DNA of 64,000 nt from Antedon mediterranea (lineage: Eukaryota; Echinodermata; Crinoidea; Comatulida; Antedonidae): positions 19,884,288-19,948,287 of the forward strand of contig NC_092676.1 in NCBI RefSeq assembly GCF_964355755.1, written 5' to 3'. A program made the position numbers and the translations under genes. The notes under the pieces were generated by a model. It did not search any database. It was not told where the DNA came from and saw only the letters and a program-made list of their open reading frames with translations. This document shows positions 1 to 12,400 of this stretch, piece by piece; the stretch's first letter is position 1, and each line of letters opens with the position of its first letter.

Positions 1-443
1 TTTAGTTATTATACAAGCAGTATAAGTATTTTATTTCAACTTCATTTATAGAGGGTAACCCTTCCAGCTGGACAAATTGATGCCAGTTGATATTCATTCA
101 TATTCTGTTTGTTGGCTAATATATGGCAACCCTTTCAAATGTTCTAGCCACTCAGAGAAGATGTTGATATATATACCTGTGTTTTATATTATGATATTTG
201 TGTAAAAAGCAAGGCTGTGGCGAGAGGTTAAAAACAGACGAGGCAAAGATGCTTTAATTTTAATTATTAAAAAATATGATGATTTTTTATGGGGAATTTG
301 GGGTGGATAGTAAAAATTGAAAATTTCAGATGAGGCATCTGCTTCATGCTGGCTTCGGCCTAGAAAGTGCTTGTTTATGTCAACTTGGAACAGAATGAAA
401 CTGAACTAGTCAACAGGACTACATAAGCTATACAGAGATTGCA

Positions 444-578
444 AAGCTTGGTTCCCACTAGAGACGCAAAGCAACGAGTTGACCAATGACAAGCGACAGT
501 TCGAATAAATCATGGCCTGTGATTGGTCAAATCACTATGTTGCGTACTTGCGTTGTGTCTCTAATGGGACCCATGCTT
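444..578. mobile_element. Short palindromic MITE (family with CTAGAGACGCAA arms)
   Basis: The left arm reads CTTGGTTCCCACTAGAGAC and the right arm, reversed, reads CATGGGTCCCATTAGAGAC, so the 135-bp element folds back on itself. Inner arms contain TTGACCAAT and ATTGGTCAA. A related copy sits at 19549-19650. No coding capacity. Confidence 0.6.
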
Positions 579-956
579 TGAAACTACGTGTATTTAGTGC
601 TATGAGTTTTTCGTTGAGAGTCAGTTATGCATGATAAATTCTATTTTTATTTAGATATAAAGCAAGCCTTTTTTTTTTGCCGAGTATTTCACAATGCAAG
701 CTTTTCACTGCACTTTATTTTAGCATTAGCAACTTTTTTTTATATTATCTTTTATTTTAAAATTATGATTTTGTTTATTTGAAAGCGTAATCTTATGCCA
801 CACTTGTATCAGCCACAAAGGGTAAGAAAATTCTGTCCAAAATCTTTTTTTTTCTTTTTGCATCAAGCTTTGCAAGAATATTTTTTTTTACATTTATACA
901 ACCTTTTGCTATGAACTTCTGTTGCCTGTGTTATGTAATGAATGAATCTCTTAATA

Positions 957-1094
957 AGCTCTGTCTACATGATCAAACTTGTTTCACAAAAAAAGTATGA
1001 TTTGCCCAAATATGGTAGTGATATGATGTCATCTTGTCCATATGGGCACAACACATTTTTTTGTCACATAAAGTTTGATAGTGTAGACAGAGCT
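957..1094. mobile_element. PIF/Harbinger-like MITE, family AGCTCTGTCTACAC, copy 1
   Basis: Terminal inverted repeats AGCTCTGTCTAC and GTAGACAGAGCT. The right flank is TTA and the left flank ATA. The interior carries one 'tatgcccaaatatggtagt'-type motif. A 3-bp TTA target duplication, clear in sister copies, is typical of the PIF/Harbinger superfamily. Confidence 0.7.
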
Positions 1095-1160
1095 TTAATA
1101 ACATATACTGTACACATTATATTTTCAAGTTCAGAGATTTCAAGTTAGGGTACCTTGTTA

Positions 1161-1286
1161 AGCTTTAGGTGATGTGCCCATATATGGACACGATGATATA
1201 TTACTACCATTATTTGGGTATATCACTATCATATTTGGCCACATCAAATTTTTTTGTCAAACTAGTTTGCTAGTGTAGACAGAGCT
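1161..1286. mobile_element. PIF/Harbinger-like MITE, copy 2 (left end decayed)
   Basis: Flanked on both sides by TTA (1158-1160 and 1287-1289). The right end GTGTAGACAGAGCT is intact; the left end keeps only AGCT before the internal sequence begins. It lies 66 bp from copy 1. Confidence 0.6.
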
Positions 1287-1920
1287 TTAGGGTGTCTTCC
1301 CTTAAATGCTACTACATTTTAGATATTACAGTAATAACTTTGCCAAAATCCTTCAGGGTTCATACCGGTCTTTGATGAACTAATAAATCAAGCAATGTTA
1401 CAAAATTATTTATCTAGGCCGGGAAATCTGGCTTTCAGTAAAAAGTTGTAGAAATTCTTTTGCTATCCAACAAATTGTCTCCTTAATAAGGCCGTCCCCT
1501 GAATAAGGGTTGACATATTGACTGTCATTCTTAAAAAATGTGGGGTCCACTGTAATATAATGAAAGAATATTTGCATTTTTGCTTGGCTATGACATAAAC
1601 ATTTTAACTGTCATGTAAAAATGTTTTAAGCGAAAAGTCATGACATTTTGGTTACAAATGTCATAGAATTAGCTCTATGAGAACATTGTATGAACTCTGA
1701 ATCAGGTGGAGGTATTTTTAAAGTGAATAGATTTATAACTGGGAATCCTTTATTTTTTAGATAATGTTCTAGTATATATAGAAAAAAACTGAATTTTCTT
1801 TTTTGTTTTATAAAATAGTACTCATCTTATTTAATAGTAAAACATAGTTATAAGCTTAAAAATGCCTTTTACGTAAAATATTAAGTTTACGGTAGCCAAA
1901 TCCTTCTAGGGAGAAACTAT

Positions 1921-2035
1921 GAGGTATGACCTAATGGAAAGGAATATCAGACTAGCAATAGGAGAGGCATGGGTTCGAGACATGTCTTTGCCATATTGCT
2001 TGTATCATTAGACAAGATACCCTGCAGAAGAAATA
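1921..2035 (+). mobile_element. tRNA-derived SINE fragment
   Basis: Contains a B-box-like GGGTTCGAGAC preceded by 'gactagcaataggagaggcat'-type sequence and followed by 'atcattagacaagataccctgc'-type sequence. The same order occurs in the better copy at 36380-36575. It is not a functional tRNA because no acceptor stem closes. Confidence 0.55.
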
Positions 2036-3345
2036 AATAACACATTTGATTTTACTTTTTTACTACTATTATAACTGTACGATTCTGATAAACCAATTAT
2101 TATGTATGTTATTACAAGACTTAAAGTGAATGCACTATTCATTTTTGCATTTGAATTTTTTTTTTTTTTTTGTTGCATTACATTTTTAATTGCTTTTTCA
2201 AATATTTTATTCTTTTTTTTATATACTTCTGCTTTGCGCTGTAATTATTTTTTACAATTTTTTTTTATATTTTAATTTTCTTTTATTCTTCCTCTTCTCG
2301 GTGCATTTTAAATGTTCACTTCCTATATTTAATTTATGTTATCTATTATCTTCTACTTTTATATTACGTTAATTTAATTTCCTTCAACTGTCTTGCACAT
2401 TTTGAAATGAACCTATTAATAATGGGACACCTATTGTACCCAACAAAGTTTCCCTAATGGGATGTAGCGTGGATAGGGGTTGGACACAGTGTTAAAACAT
2501 CTATTGGCCCTTGTTGGTTTCATGGGAAAGTGTCCCCTTAATAAGGGTGTCCCGAATTTCCTGTTGACTTGTGATACATTTTTAAAAAATCGTTTTAGTT
2601 TAGGAATAATTTACGATGAAAATGAAAGCATATGTACACTTTGAAGCCTCTCAATGATTTTATTATATAATCAGACATAACTAAAATATTATTTTACTTC
2701 TGTTTCCATTTAACAAGTAGTATACCTTTCTAGGAAGTGTAACTTATAAATATTGCAGTTAGAAATGTGAGAATTAATGCCAAAACATAAGAAAGAATAC
2801 CTACTGCAAAATTACCTTTATTAAAGCCACATTCCCATGGTATCTAACAAAAGATAAGAAAGTTCACAATAGGAATCGATAGACCAACTACAGAATTTTT
2901 CCTTTATCGGAGTAAAACAATATGTGAAAATATTAAAGCAAAAGTGATAAGGTTTTGTGAATACAGAATTATATTTAGAAATTGAATGTTGTATACAATA
3001 TCAATTAGGTATTGTGTATTCATTGAGATGAGCAGGATCAGGGAGTAATAAATAATTTACATCTTCCTGATCTAATTAAGCCAAGTTTGTGACCTTTGAC
3101 ATCGTTTGACTGTCACAAAATTGGTTGTTTTGGGGCAATCGTAAGACAGTAACATAACAAATAACTTGAATGAAATCTCTCTAATAACAAGTTTATTCCA
3201 GATTTTTTGTCTTTGTCTTGTCTGTAAATTTTAAACAAGGTTTTCGTGCTGTTTTTTGTGTTTTCTTTTTGTTTTTTGTTTTGTTTTTTTGAGTGATAAA
3301 TTGTGTTACTAAATTTCTGATTTTACGGATTTTTATTTGTTTTAG

Positions 3346-3462
3346 ATTACCCTTGGATCGAGCAGTTCAACGTCGTCAACACAAGCGCAAGTACCGAACA
3401 CGAACGTTGACGATCTTAGAAAACGTCTGGAACGAATAAAGAAAGGAGGCAGTATGAATTGA
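3346..3462 (+). CDS. Last coding exon, XMAP215/CKAP5-like C-terminus (partial gene)
   Basis: A strong acceptor (pyrimidine-rich run ending TTTTAG at 3345) opens a 117-bp exon in phase 0. It encodes 38 residues, a Ser/Thr-rich linker and then NVDDLRKRLERIKKGG, and stops at TGA 3460-3462. The short basic amphipathic tail of the pattern DDLRKRLERIK resembles the C-terminal end of the XMAP215/CKAP5 (chTOG) microtubule polymerase family. That match is from memory of the family and rests on one short motif. The rest of the gene would lie left of the window or in unrecognised exons. The compositional shift to CG-containing codons and the AATAAA 89 bp after the stop support a real terminal exon. Another coiled-coil protein with the same tail is possible. 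Confidence 0.55.
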   Translation: MTLGSSSSTSSTQAQVPNTNVDDLRKRLERIKKGGSMN

Positions 3463-3550
3463 GAATATAAATCTTTATATGATTGCTTGACTGATTATTA
3501 AGTTGTTTATGCCACCAGCAGAAAAAAAAAAGAGAATTTATTTATCTTTG

Positions 3551-3556
3551 AATAAA
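3551..3556 (+). terminator. Poly(A) signal AATAAA of the gene ending at 3462
   Basis: A canonical AATAAA 89 bp after the stop codon, followed by a T-rich stretch; this would give a short 3' UTR of about 110 bp. Confidence 0.6.
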
Positions 3557-3600
3557 AGATTTTAAAATCGGAATGGTAGTTTAGTACAAACGTTTTCTTA

Positions 3601-3760
3601 AGCTCTGTCTACACTATCAAACTTTAAGTGACAAAAAAATGTGATGTGCCCATATATTGACATGATGATCTCATATAACTATCATATTTGGTCATATTAC
3701 TACCATATTTGGGTACATCACACTTTTTTTGTCAAACTAGTTTGAAAGTGTAACAGAGCT
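3601..3760. mobile_element. PIF/Harbinger-like MITE, copy 3
   Basis: AGCTCTGTCTACACTATC at the left and CAGAGCT at the right, bounded by TTA at 3598-3600 and 3761-3763. This is one of the clearest target duplications of the family in the window. Confidence 0.75.
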
Positions 3761-4284
3761 TTATAAACATACTTTTACAATATTTTGAAGAAAACAAAAG
3801 TTAAAATATGCAGTTTCTTCTTGGCTAAATCTCAAGAAAACACATTTAAAAATAGATAATACTGTAACTTCTCGGAATGTTTAATTCTAAAAAAAAAAAA
3901 TATTTACAAATTTATAAATAAGTGGCAAATAAAAAAAGAATGCTTCATAAAGGCTGGACCAATGGTTTTTCTATTTTCAACTGGTTTGTTTCCAAAATTC
4001 AAAGTTAGCAACCTATATTATTCAATTCAAACTACTTTAACATTTATGACTACTTTGTACAGAATGAAGGAGATACAGTATATTTTATGCGTGTACGGCC
4101 ATTTCCGCTGGTATAAGAAAAAAAGCAAATATTTTTCAATAAATGCACACTACCCAAATACTTTCATATTTCCAATTTTCCTAAATAAATTGTGGATATT
4201 TTGAATATATTTTCTGCTTAAATAGGTTATCTTATTTCCGTTGCCTATATTGTCAAGTAATTAATATTTGCTTTGCAAATCTAG

Positions 4285-4965
4285 TCTATGAATATTCATA
4301 GTTTTGGTTTATTTTGGTTCAAAGTTTAGAAGATATACAGAGAAAATTAACGACGTGTTGAGCAAAAAAGATATTTTGATGTAGAAATGTACTTACTGTT
4401 TTTGTGTGAATTAAGTGGTTGTGTTTTATAGCAATATTGATAAAAATATAAATAATTATCTCATACAATGTCAAACTAGAAATTTACAATCAGGTTTATG
4501 AATATTCATAATTTTTCATAAATATATTAATTATACATAGATCTGATTTGCATGTGTTATTGTATAAATCAATGCTATGCATTTTAATAACAATGATATG
4601 ACAACTTCATCCTGAAGATAGCTGTTGAATATTCATAAGCAGTGGATTATTTATCTATAATTTACATAATATTCATAGAATGGCATTGAATATTCATGGT
4701 TTAATAGGTGAATATTTATAAATAATATTCATGAATCACATTGGAAATGTTAACAGTGTTCATGAATAATTAATATGTTTATTCATAGTTTAATAGGTGA
4801 ATATTTATAATCGAATTAATATTCATAGAATTTCATTGACTATTTAAATAAATGTTTCATGAATATTAATATTATTATGTTTATTCATAGATTAATAGGT
4901 GGGTATGTATAATAATATTCAATATTAACATGTTAATAGATAATGTTTATTAAATGAATATTCAT
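4285..4965. repeat. AT-rich block with repeated AATATTCAT motif
   Basis: The motif AATATTCAT or its complement recurs at least eight times (for example near 4288, 4500, 4628, 4668, 4690, 4723, 4819, 4956), mixed with 'tttattcatagtttaatagg' stretches. Spacing is irregular, so this is a degenerate repeat, not a tidy array. Confidence 0.6.
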
Positions 4966-6176
4966 TTCATTGTTTTTTATATGGCCTCTAGAAAAACAAA
5001 ATATGCAAAAAGCTTTTCTTATTTTTAAAATACTTTGTGTGTAGACATTGTTGTTTGACGCTTATATTTGCCAATTTGTTTGTCTTTTAAATTCTTTTGG
5101 TTTCAAGATTGTTTAGTTGTTTTTGAAAATTTGTCACAGAAAATTATTGATACAGGATAAGATAATGAGTTTGACTTATTGATATAAAGTTGCTTCCTAA
5201 ATCTGAAATATAGAAATTAGAGAGAATTTTAATAAATGAATGAAGTGTAATGCAATTAATTTTTAACTAAATGCATTACACTAATAAAATTATTAGATTA
5301 ATGTGATTGGGAACTAGAGTGCAAAAGATGCTCGCTACAAGCCCATAGTCACTGGGGGACCTTTTTCCCTTTCAATCTAAATAGGCCCAACTAGCCTAGC
5401 TCATGAAAAAATCAGTCCCATTTTGAGGTAAAAAGCACCCCATATCCTGGCTATGGGCTTGTACTATCCAATCTATATTATAGAGAGCACATTGCAAAAA
5501 AATTAATTGTACAAAGTTTGTTTATTTATGCTGTACGTTGTGCTAATTGAACGTCAAAAACATTGTATACACTTCATGCAAACAAATAGCATATTCTAAT
5601 AAGAAATATGAGTGTTAATTCATACTTACAGTATATCACATAGAGAATAGTATGACAGATTTTTTGAATGGTGAGTCGAAATTACAAAAGAAAATAACAT
5701 GCATGTTCACTATGGGTTTGACAAAAAACAAAATCTTTGTATAGGGTATAAGACTGTCGATCCCTGCCAGTGCTATAAGGGTACTGTTGTAAAGATAGAT
5801 GAATTACCAATCCCTCAATAACTAATTGGGAGTAAATCATACATCATTATTAAATACATAGATTATTATTAGTCGTACAGCTTTTAATGTTACAGTATTA
5901 CATCATCATCATACTAAATCATGTAATGGTAAAATGGTAACCTAACCACAACAATCAACTTAATTAAAATCAAATATGTTAAATAATAATAATATTTGTT
6001 ATTAATACTATTACAGTATTAAAAAAGGCGGATGAATGCTATTTGCATGCGGATGCGAGGAAAAAATAAAATAACTAAAAGTTATATATTGTGTCTTATG
6101 TTTCTGTTGCTCTGTTATAAATTACTGATACTTTTAGGAATTTTTTTTGTTTTTTGGATTTAAACTACAATTGCGA

Positions 6177-6298
6177 TTACGTCATCACAAACTCGCTCGA
6201 TCCGTGACGTGATCGATCATCAATACACGTAACGCTTCAATGAACAACCACGTGCATATCCTACGTGTACGTACGACGTGTGGTGGTGACGTGACGTG
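6177..6298 (+). promoter_or_regulatory. Candidate choline kinase promoter: TGACGTG/CRE cluster and E-box
   Basis: Within about 120 bp lie TTACGTCA (6177-6184), TGACGTGA (6205-6212), the E-box CACGTG (6249-6254), and two overlapping TGACGTG copies (6287-6293, 6292-6298). The stretch is rich in CG dinucleotides, unlike its AT-rich surroundings, and sits 150-270 bp before the first ATG. TGACGTG is the core of ATF6/XBP1 and CREB/ATF sites. Binding is inferred. Confidence 0.5.
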
Positions 6299-6450
6299 TC
6301 TCCTCAAAAAGATCACAAACAAACTACTCACGCTTCACACATCGAATCAAACCACCACACACAGAGGATTGTGTTGTTTTTTTGTATTATAATTTTGTGT
6401 ATTTATCAAAGTACTGCTGTGTGTTAATCGTTTGTTAATAATATTAACGA

Positions 6451-9400
6451 ATGTTTCTAGCAAGTAAACTAACAAATTACACTTTTTTGCGATCTGTACG
6501 TCTCACGGCCAACAACGTTCTAAGAAATCCCATTCTTTCTTTATATCACAACATGGAGGTTGAGCCCGAGTTCAGAGTGAAGGCTTTTAACTTGTGTCGT
6601 GAATACATCGGAGGAACGTGGTCCAGGCAGAGTGTTAACGATTTCAAGATAATTCCTTTACGGTAAGATAAATGGTGGTATCATCAAATACGTTATATTC
6701 ACTCTGGCTACTTTGTTTAGGATCAATATAAAGAATACTACTACAGTACGCCACGGTCACCCGTGCGTGCTACTACTACTAGGCCTAGGCTACTAGAGGC
6801 CTACTACTAGGCTAGCCCTAATATATTAATTCGGCTTAGTCAGGTTGCCGGAGACGTTTCGTCCCAGTTTTTAGGCTGACCAAACTTAATAATTCTTAAT
6901 ATTTTGTTTGGTATTGAACAAGTTTGTTTTAAAGGATAAATGTTTTTCAATGTATATAATACATTTTTAAATTTAAAACACCTCAGACAGTAAATAGTAT
7001 TGATTATTAATTAGTAAAAGAATATTAATAATAATATACATGAGAAGGCCTTTCATTGTGAAAAGGTTAACAAAATATATGTACTTTCATCATTGCAGCC
7101 CAAGTCATCTAACCTAATTCTACATTTCTACATTGGTGTGTGCAGTGAATCGATCTCAATCATTTCTAATCAGTCAATCACATGAAGCGAAAGGTTACAC
7201 ACATCAATCATCTATTATTAACCTTTTACATTCTCATTTCAGATTACGCTAATCATCTCGTCTTCATTTCTGCAGATTTTGGGAGTTCCTTGGACTTAAA
7301 AAAAGTAAAATTTGTATTACCCAATGAACCATAAACCAGTTCTCGCATTGTTTTCTTCTTTTTTTCAGTGGTGGTATTAGCAACGAAATGTATCTTTGTT
7401 ATCTTCCAGTTGAGAAATCACCAGGTAGCTTCCACTTAACATCAACAGTGAATCAAGATGGAGGAATCCCACAGTTTAAGGTTGTCTATGTTCCACAGGA
7501 ATCATTTCAAGATGTATTCTATGTCATGTTGAATGTTTTTTCTTATGTCTTCATTTGGCTCTGCGAATCTGCGCTCATCCATGCGGTGTGATAGCATCTA
7601 CTATTATAGGCAGCGCACCAGTGTTTTTGTATTGTTTTTTTTATAGAAGGAATGATGTTGAAATTTAGCTCGCTGATTCGGTGTACGGTAATTAGTGTAC
7701 GGTAATTAGTGTGCTAATCACTGCTTTATATTAAAGCTGCGGATGGCTCCATTTTTTCTCAAGATCGTTATCTGTTAAACTGTACAGTATGCTATGGATT
7801 ACGACATATGGCAACATTTATACGTCATCCTTTCTTTCTGACTGGCTTATTTTTTTTTTTCAACTTTCAGTTGCATATAAATTTATACTCTAGTATTCAT
7901 TTATAATTAAGGTACTTTTTTTTCAATATTAATATTCAACGTGCATTGTATGATGACCTAAATATTTATTAAGTTGCAACTTAGTTTTGGCTTTTTTCTG
8001 ATTGATTGCCTAACAGTTATTTTTTTAACAAAATTTAATTATTTCTCTAATGAAAAAAGGTTCCTGGATGTGAATTTATTTTCAGACCCGTACAATTGTA
8101 CTTTATTACAGTAATCTTTAGTGGAAGCAAGATTTTTTTTTTAAATGAACAGAATATTGCCAGGCATGGGATTTCCTCTTAACTTGATTTCTTAAGAATT
8201 CATTAAATCGCCTTTAGATCCCATGGCATATAAAAGGTACTCAGGGATTTTTGTTTAACCAAATAAGTTTATAATTTTCTCATATGAGAAGCAGAGATCA
8301 CTATAAGCAGAGTTTTGAATTAGTAATATTTTTACAGAGAGGAGTAAAAAGGTCATATATTCACTATACACTTTAATAAGAAGCTTGTTTTATTGGCCAA
8401 TCATTTTTCCTGAACTGTTTTGTTTTTTCTGCAGAATTTTTACTTCACAGACATTAACTTCCTCGTAATTTTTTCCATATTAATAAATGGTATTTTTTCT
8501 TCATAATTCCTGCTTCTTTATAGTTTTTTTAAAATGATATTTATTTGTGGAAGAAAAAAATTACCATTTTTATTTTTGGTTTCTAGTTGTCCAATGACCT
8601 TGAAGATCGTAGTGGCGTAGCAGATGAGATACAGTAGTAGTACTCATCATGATACGATACAGTACTCCCAGTAGTGCTCATCTCGTCTCCGGTTTATTAA
8701 ATAAGAAATGAATCTCCTTCTTCCCCCCTTCCCCCTTTAAATTGCACATATATATTATATAAGTTTATAATAAATAATACTGTGTATATTAACTGTAACA
8801 TTCACTCCAAATTTAACTTTGAACTGTTTTTCATCATTTGTAACCTCTGATCCTATTCATTTTTATATCAATCTAAACACTACAAATCTTATCTGTGTGT
8901 GTATTTAAATTGTAACACCTAGAACAGAAAATTGAAATTATTTATACCATGGAGAAATATTTCTCCATGTTTATACTAAACAATTCTGCAAACAAAATGA
9001 TTTGTAAAATGTAATCAAGTGTAAACAGATTTATTTATTACTTTATTATTTATAATTTATTAATAAATGTTATTTTTAGATAAAGTGTTATATACTCTTC
9101 TTCAAAGTTTGAAGGGTTTGTTATCAATTTGTATGAAACATATAATTTATTTTATTAAAGTACTTTAAAAGCATCATAAATTTATTGAACCAAATTTTTT
9201 TTTTTTTGGTAACATGAAAATAAGTTGTTTGTGAAAGTCACCTTCAAGGGACAAAGCTGTGTTTGACCTTCACATGACCTTGATTACTAGTTATAGTTTT
9301 GACTTTGACCAAAATAATATCACATGATTAGCATTGTTCTGTCAAGTGTATTTTGTGTTTGTAACTTTCCTGCCAACCAATAATTGCTAACATGTTCATT

Positions 9401-12400
9401 CTATGTCTCAACACCCTAGCTTGCTCAATTTGTATTTTTAAATCTAGTTTTGACAGAGGTTAGTTAGGGAGTCTGATGTTGAGAGTTTACTATACAAAAG
9501 TCTAAACTCTATTCCTTGTATGAATGGTAGGGAAACAAATACAGTACACATTACACATCATCACCATGTTACTGCTGAATATCTACCATTAAAAATGTTC
9601 TACACAGCTTTGTGTGGTTGTGTTTCAGAACTGGTCTTAGTAATTACATTTATCTCTGTTCTCTGCCGCATAAACAGAAACTGCCTAAAGATGAGCCACG
9701 ACAGGTGCTACTACGTATTTTCGGCACTATAATTCGAGAAGATGGTGATGCCTCCCTCACCGATAGTATCATTTTTTCGTTGCTGTCCGAAAGGAAGCAA
9801 GCACCAAAGTTGTATGGGGTTTTTCAAGAAGGAAGGCTAGAGGAATACATTCCAGTGAGTAAAGTTCTGTTTACACGATCAAACTTTATGTGTGTGCCCA
9901 TAGATGGACATGATGATGTCATATCACAACTATATTTGGATTTGCATTTCACTTTTTCTTTTAATAGTCAAGAGCATTGCACACATACGAACTAAGTAAT
10001 CCTGAAATATCAAAAGAAATTGCCAGAAAGTTAGCAGAATTTCACCAATTAAATTTTTCTTTTAATAGTCAAGAGCATTGCGCACAGATGAACTAAGTAA
10101 TCCTGAAATATCAAAAGAAATTGCCAGAAAGTTAGCAGAATTTCACCAATTAAATCTACCATTGAGAAAAACTGCTAGTAAGCTCAATGAACAGATAGAT
10201 AGGTATGTTTAATATTTAAATTATCATATTATTAATATTAACTACTTGATATTTGTATAACATGTACTGTTACTTACAGCACCACTTACTGCGCTGCATT
10301 GAAAAATATAAATATCCAGTGTAATGCATCCCTGTGATTGGCTACTACATTTCTGTTTCACTTTACTATATAACCATCTTTTTCTTGATTTGTGTTAATT
10401 TTAATTTGTATTATAAAAACTAAATTTAGAATGCATATAAATGTATATATAAAAATTTGGGTAACATAATTTTTTCAATCTTCTATCGACTAAAGTCAAA
10501 GTATAGTCGTTATCTCGGGACCGATCTATGGCCACCACCAGGTAGGCTTACTTCATTAAGGCTTCTATGAATGGATGTACTGGTTGAGAGCAGGAACGCT
10601 AGTAGACCAAACCCAGTACCGTTTTGATTACAATCAATCGGGAAATTACCTCACGATGTATTAGGAAAATTTTTCATTCATTTTCAGGTGGATGAAACAG
10701 TATACAGGGTTTATGGCCAAGGCATCCGGAAAGAAACGTGACGAATTTGCAAGATTTGCATCATATAACTTGGAGAAAGAGGCAGAATATGTGAAGTAGG
10801 TATTATAAGATGACGACATTAGGTTAAGGATCTGACCGCCTCTGAGTTTTTAATTTTTCAATCAAAAATTGAATTTGGAATCTTTGGCTTGATATGCCAA
10901 TGTCCTAAGCTCTGTCCACAATATCAAACTTTATGTGACAAAAAAATGTGATGTGCCCATATATGGACATGATGTCATATCACTACCATATTTGGGCATA
11001 TCACTACCATATACCACTACTCTTTTTATATATCCATTAAACTTTATATATAATTTAATAATAATCTATTAATGATACTTCTGTGCCTTCCATTCCTATC
11101 ACCTATGATGATGGTCACAATTTTATCCTGTTAACATAGACTAGTACATTACTTTTATATATGATCAGTATGATAAATTTAAATATACAAATTGTCTTCA
11201 AACTTTTACTTTTCATTTCTTTAAGGAAACTAGTAAATGCTTCTGAGAGTCCGGTTTTATTTTGTCACAATGATGCGCAGGAAGGCAATGTTTTGTATTG
11301 CGAAAATGATTCAAGTTTTTCACTAGTGTTAATTGATTATGAATATGCTGGCTACAGCTATAGGTAAGACAAATTTTAAGCTATTATATTAAATATTTTT
11401 AAATAATTTTCACCTGGTTTAACACCAAAGAAAAATTCTCAAAATGTAAATATTTTATACATTGCACATCCTGATATGTAAGTTTGATAAACTGATTTTC
11501 CATTGACAGAATGATATACATATTACACTTTTTTTTTTACATTTACAGGGAACACGATTTCGGAAATCATTTTTGTGAATGGGCCATCAATAACAACACG
11601 GATGAATACCCGTACTACTCAATAGACATGAGCAAATATCCATCGGAAGAGCAGCAGTTGTTTTTCTTTAGAGCTTACATGAAAAGCGCCGGAATACCTT
11701 GCAGTAAAGAAGATGAAGAATTATTCCTTAGAGAATCTTTTAGGTAATTCACTATTTGTTTAATGCATTTGCAGTAAACTCATAATTTGATCAATCGGAC
11801 GTATCCTTATATGAGAAGACCAGAACTAATAGTGCTTTGAATATTTGCCAATAATTAGTAGCTGGCAAAATGTATTATAAAATATAAGGTCAACTATGAA
11901 ACTACTGACCCATGACTGTGCTTTAACGGTTCCACATACGTAACCAGTGGCGTAATGCACGGGGCAAATGCCCTTGTTTTAGCACTCCTAAGGAGCGCTC
12001 TGGGTCTACTCAACTTCCAGGGCTACTCAACCTTTGGGCATCTTGAACTCTGGGGCCTCTTGACCTCTGGGACCTCTGGGCCCTTGACCTCTGGGACCAG
12101 CCGTTACGCCACTGCACAGAACGTGCAAGTTCTATGTGTACATGTTTTTATTTTATTCACTGTCTATCTAGGTTTGCAATAGCAAGTCACTTTCGATGGT
12201 CTATCTGGTCAGTAGTTCAAGAAAATTTATCAAATACAGCATTTGGTTTCTTGGTAAGTATCTTTTTTCTTACATTTCACCATTTACACATACTTTTTTA
12301 AAATTCTCTTCGCCCCAGTGAACCCCTATTATGGGAACACCTTTGGGACACTAGAAAGTGTCCCCTGAATAAAGATGTCCTCTGAATAAAGATGTCCTCT

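Larger units (their letters stand above)
1..3345. other. Non-coding stretch, probably intron of the gene ending at 3462
   Basis: No convincing coding exon is seen on either strand. The stretch holds MITE copies (444-578, 957-1094, 1161-1286), a SINE-like piece (1921-2035), a decayed repeat of the 'cccttaataaggg' type (about 2410-2565) and long T-rich runs. Because 3346 starts with a splice acceptor, at least the right part should be intron. Confidence 0.5.

Noticed and set aside
9612-9995. 127-codon ORF
   Set aside because: Its middle is choline kinase exon 3; the ends read intron sequence and a MITE.
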